Shown here in pieces: positions 6,553-8,352 of a stretch of DNA of 8,352 nt. The stretch's first letter is position 1. The number at the start of each line of letters is the position of its first letter. Below the pieces are notes generated by a model. That model saw nothing but the letters and a program-made list of their open reading frames with translations. It was not told the DNA's origin and made no database searches. A program made the position numbers and the translations under genes. Origin of the DNA: Lachnospiraceae bacterium UBA7589 (GTDB lineage Bacteria > Bacillota > Clostridia > Lachnospirales > Lachnospiraceae); assembly GCA_002476495.1 (NCBI GenBank), contig DLKL01000042.1, positions 1 to 8,352 on the forward strand, written 5' to 3'.

Positions 6553-6844
6553 CCCTATTCCCTATCTTGTCTCCTATCTTTTCTTTATCAGCATCTCTGC
6601 TAACTGCTTTATCATAAATCCTTTGGAACTCCTCATAAAGCTCATCTCCATCCAGCTTTATCTCTAACCTTTTCATCACATCCGAGAACAACTTTATGTT
6701 GCCGCCTACATCGGTAATTTCAAATCCGAATATATCAGTCTTAACAGAAACTCCGACATTCTCATAACCACCAAGCTCTGATATTCTTGACAATCCATCC
6801 AACTTTGTCCACAAGTTCAGTTTCTTTAGTTTCCACAAATTCAC
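6539..6844 (-). CDS. Overlapping frame: displaced C-terminus of the relaxase, or small separate protein
   Basis: This frame of about 101 codons overlaps the relaxase 3' end by 83 bases and continues 223 bases beyond it. The part after the overlap reads like real protein: strand-rich GVSVKTDIFGFEITDVGG, then helical LFSDVMKRLEIKLDGDELYE, and a basic tail (KIGDKIGNRGRGR). The overlapping first 27 residues (MNLWKLKKLNLW-type) look like out-of-frame readout of an acidic relaxase segment. The formal start is GTG with only a weak CAGGT upstream. The simplest reading is a one-base insertion near 6794-6800, because removing one base fuses VDKV directly to DGLSRISELGG. An independent, translationally coupled gene remains possible. 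The product is unrecognised. Confidence 0.5.
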   Translation of the reverse strand: MNLWKLKKLNLWTKLDGLSRISELGGYENVGVSVKTDIFGFEITDVGGNIKLFSDVMKRLEIKLDGDELYEEFQRIYDKAVSRDADKEKIGDKIGNRGRGR

Positions 6845-8352
6845 TTTTACCTGTCACATCAGTCATACTTTCGCCAACTCTTACCACATTCACATCAGGC
6901 GAATTATGAGTCTCTGGTATTCTTATGGTATCTAAATCACTCTGTTGTTTTATCTCACTATCAGTTTGCTCTTTCTGTCTGCCTATTTCATTCTGATTAT
7001 TATTAGGATTCATTACCTCAACATTTGCATCATGCTCAACAACTACTGCCGCCACTTCCTCAACCGCCGTCTTTTCTTCCATCCCCTGTATCTCAATCTC
7101 CCTGTCTGCAACAATCTCCTCATTCCCCGACACCACATAATAAACCGTATACAAATCTTCTTTTATAATGCCATCAGCAAGCTGTATCTGTCTCTTAATA
7201 TCCTTTTTCTCCTGCTTCAGCTCATCAAGTTCTTCCTGTACTTCCACATGCCAAATCTGATATTCCCTATATTGTGCTTCTGTCTTAATATTCCGCTTCC
7301 GGCTAGAGCTTTCTCTGTATATCTCATGCTGTCTGTCCTTAATCTGCTGAATCTTTTCTTCCTGCTCACTTATGAAATCCACAAGCTCCACAACACTTTT
7401 GATGTCATTATTTACAAGTAGCAGATATTCGTCCTGTAACTGATGAAATCTCTTCAAATCCTCTGTATACTTTGCTCCACTGACTACAAAACGCTTCTGC
7501 TCTACAATCCTTAACCGATATAACTTTGCATAAAACTTCTTCTGAAATGGTGACAGTTTCGCCCTGTGCAATCCCCTGATATCCGACGAATAAAAGTAAG
7601 GCTTTGCCATCCAAGGCATATCCACATGATGCCGTAACATTGCTTCTGAAAACATCTCATCCATCTTTGTAAGCTGATGATAATACTTAAATCCCGGTGC
7701 CTGCACCTCCATCCACGCGTCTTTCTTGAATACATATCCAAGCCTTTTCATCAAATATTTAAAATGCTCCACATTCCCGGCAGCATATGCACACATCTTG
7801 GCATCACGGAGAATAATCTCTTTCATGGACATTTCCTTTTCCCACTTGTCCCTGCTGATATTCTTTGGGTTCCTGCTGTACTCTGCCGGCAAGATGGAAA
7901 GTCCAAGCTCATCACAATATTTATTTGTAATAGGCTGGAGATGATTCTTCCAATTATTTTTAGGCGAATTATATTTCTTACCGGTCGTCATGCTGACACT
8001 GTTCCATATCAGATGCCCGTGCATATGCTCTCTGTCAGTATGAACCGCATACACCGCCTCATAATCATCACCAAGCACATCCTTTGCGAAATGCTCCAGG
8101 ACATACATTGCCTGCTCTGCCGTTACTTTTTCTTCCGGTGAAAACGATATGATCACATGATAGCCCTGCCTTTTACCTGTCTTATGAAATATATTCTTTG
8201 TCTCCTCCATCTGCTCAAATGTCGTATCCGGCAGGCAGTTAATACCGCCCACCAGTACACATTCTTCTGTCTTATCCGGATTCTGGATATATTCCAAAGC
8301 ATTCTTCAGGTGTGTTGCCGGGTTTCTGCCATCTGACTCCTGTATATTTAAG
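6762..8352 (-). CDS. MOB-type relaxase/mobilisation nuclease, 5' end off right edge
   Basis: This relaxase nicks the transfer origin and pilots single-stranded DNA of a mobilisable or conjugative element. The frame is open to the right edge (529 residues in view). The TTG at 8297 is not a credible start, because upstream codons (NPATHLKNALEYIQNPDKT) are part of the conserved N-terminus and include the likely catalytic Tyr, residue 21 of the visible part. Only a few residues are probably missing. YHVIISFSPEE lies at 64-74, and the metal-binding three-His motif HTDREHMHGHLIW at 104-116 is intact. This is the Relaxase (PF03432, MobA/MobL-VirD2-like) arrangement, probably MOBP. Residues about 305-405 are Glu/Lys/Gln-rich and probably coiled coil. 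Residues 430-510 are a low-complexity acidic linker. The frame ends (NIRAWWL) without an obvious domain, supporting a frameshift into the 6539-6844 frame. G+C is visibly higher than in the defence genes. Confidence 0.9.
   Translation of the reverse strand, partial: LNIQESDGRNPATHLKNALEYIQNPDKTEECVLVGGINCLPDTTFEQMEETKNIFHKTGKRQGYHVIISFSPEEKVTAEQAMYVLEHFAKDVLGDDYEAVYAVHTDREHMHGHLIWNSVSMTTGKKYNSPKNNWKNHLQPITNKYCDELGLSILPAEYSRNPKNISRDKWEKEMSMKEIILRDAKMCAYAAGNVEHFKYLMKRLGYVFKKDAWMEVQAPGFKYYHQLTKMDEMFSEAMLRHHVDMPWMAKPYFYSSDIRGLHRAKLSPFQKKFYAKLYRLRIVEQKRFVVSGAKYTEDLKRFHQLQDEYLLLVNNDIKSVVELVDFISEQEEKIQQIKDRQHEIYRESSSRKRNIKTEAQYREYQIWHVEVQEELDELKQEKKDIKRQIQLADGIIKEDLYTVYYVVSGNEEIVADREIEIQGMEEKTAVEEVAAVVVEHDANVEVMNPNNNQNEIGRQKEQTDSEIKQQSDLDTIRIPETHNSPDVNVVRVGESMTDVTGKSEFVETKETELVDKVGWIVKNIRAWWL

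Noticed and set aside
6945..7421. 158-codon plus-strand open frame, hydrophobic
   Set aside because: It is antisense to the coiled-coil and acidic part of the relaxase. Its Leu/Ile-rich composition is the complement of Glu/Lys/Gln codons, and there is no ribosome site.
7677..8141. 154-codon plus-strand open frame
   Set aside because: It is antisense to the catalytic domain of the relaxase, whose motifs are clearly real. No family features are visible in the antisense product.
6762..8297. Relaxase beginning at the TTG at 8297
   Set aside because: The same frame stays open to the window edge and the upstream codons read as conserved relaxase N-terminus, so the gene is partial at its 5' end.

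Overview
The window is a low-GC stretch in which every supportable gene reads on the minus strand, so transcription runs from the right edge (8352) to the left edge (1). AT-rich codon use, strong AGGAGG-type ribosome sites and a MOB-type relaxase point to a Firmicute, probably a gut Clostridia/Lachnospiraceae-like bacterium. The taxon is inferred from style, not proven. Composition is uneven. A sample of the relaxase (8041-8100) has 30 G/C in 60 bases, while a sample of the kwaA gene (4981-5040) has 11 in 60. This suggests accessory genes of separate origin placed next to a mobile-element backbone.

From right to left, the layout is as follows. (1) 6762-8352 is a mobilisation relaxase that runs off the right edge. 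An overlapping frame (6539-6844) is either its frameshifted C-terminus or a small separate gene, and it ends in a hairpin. (2) A good sigma-A-type promoter (6414-6442) drives a 61-residue HTH_17/excisionase-like DNA-binding protein (6188-6373). Behind it is a broken N4/N6 DNA methyltransferase (5691-6167), with one in-frame amber codon where a Trp is expected and no C-terminal half. (3) kwaA and kwaB (4022-5594) form a two-gene Kiwa anti-phage system: a four-helix membrane protein plus a DUF4868 protein. (4) A second co-directional block follows: an unrecognised 307-residue protein with a HEPN-like R-x6-H signature, a Schlafen-type AlbA_2/ATPase-like protein with a C-terminal HTH (1641-3023), and the N-terminal 460 residues of a superfamily 1 DNA2/Upf1-like helicase running off the left edge (1-1382).

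The most striking non-coding signal is the 258-base gap between the AlbA_2 gene and the helicase gene. It holds two clusters, each with three direct copies of a 7-base box (TGAGACT on the plus strand) at an exact 11-base period, plus oppositely oriented copies that make long perfect inverted repeats. This looks like a helical-phase operator array or a competing-hairpin RNA element controlling the helicase, and the HTH of the neighbouring AlbA_2 protein is the obvious candidate ligand.

Taken together, this is a defence cargo region (Kiwa plus a candidate HEPN-like/AlbA_2/helicase system) next to the mobilisation gene of an integrative or mobilisable element. A decayed methyltransferase module lies at the junction. 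No tRNA, rRNA, CRISPR array, insertion sequence or attachment site could be supported.
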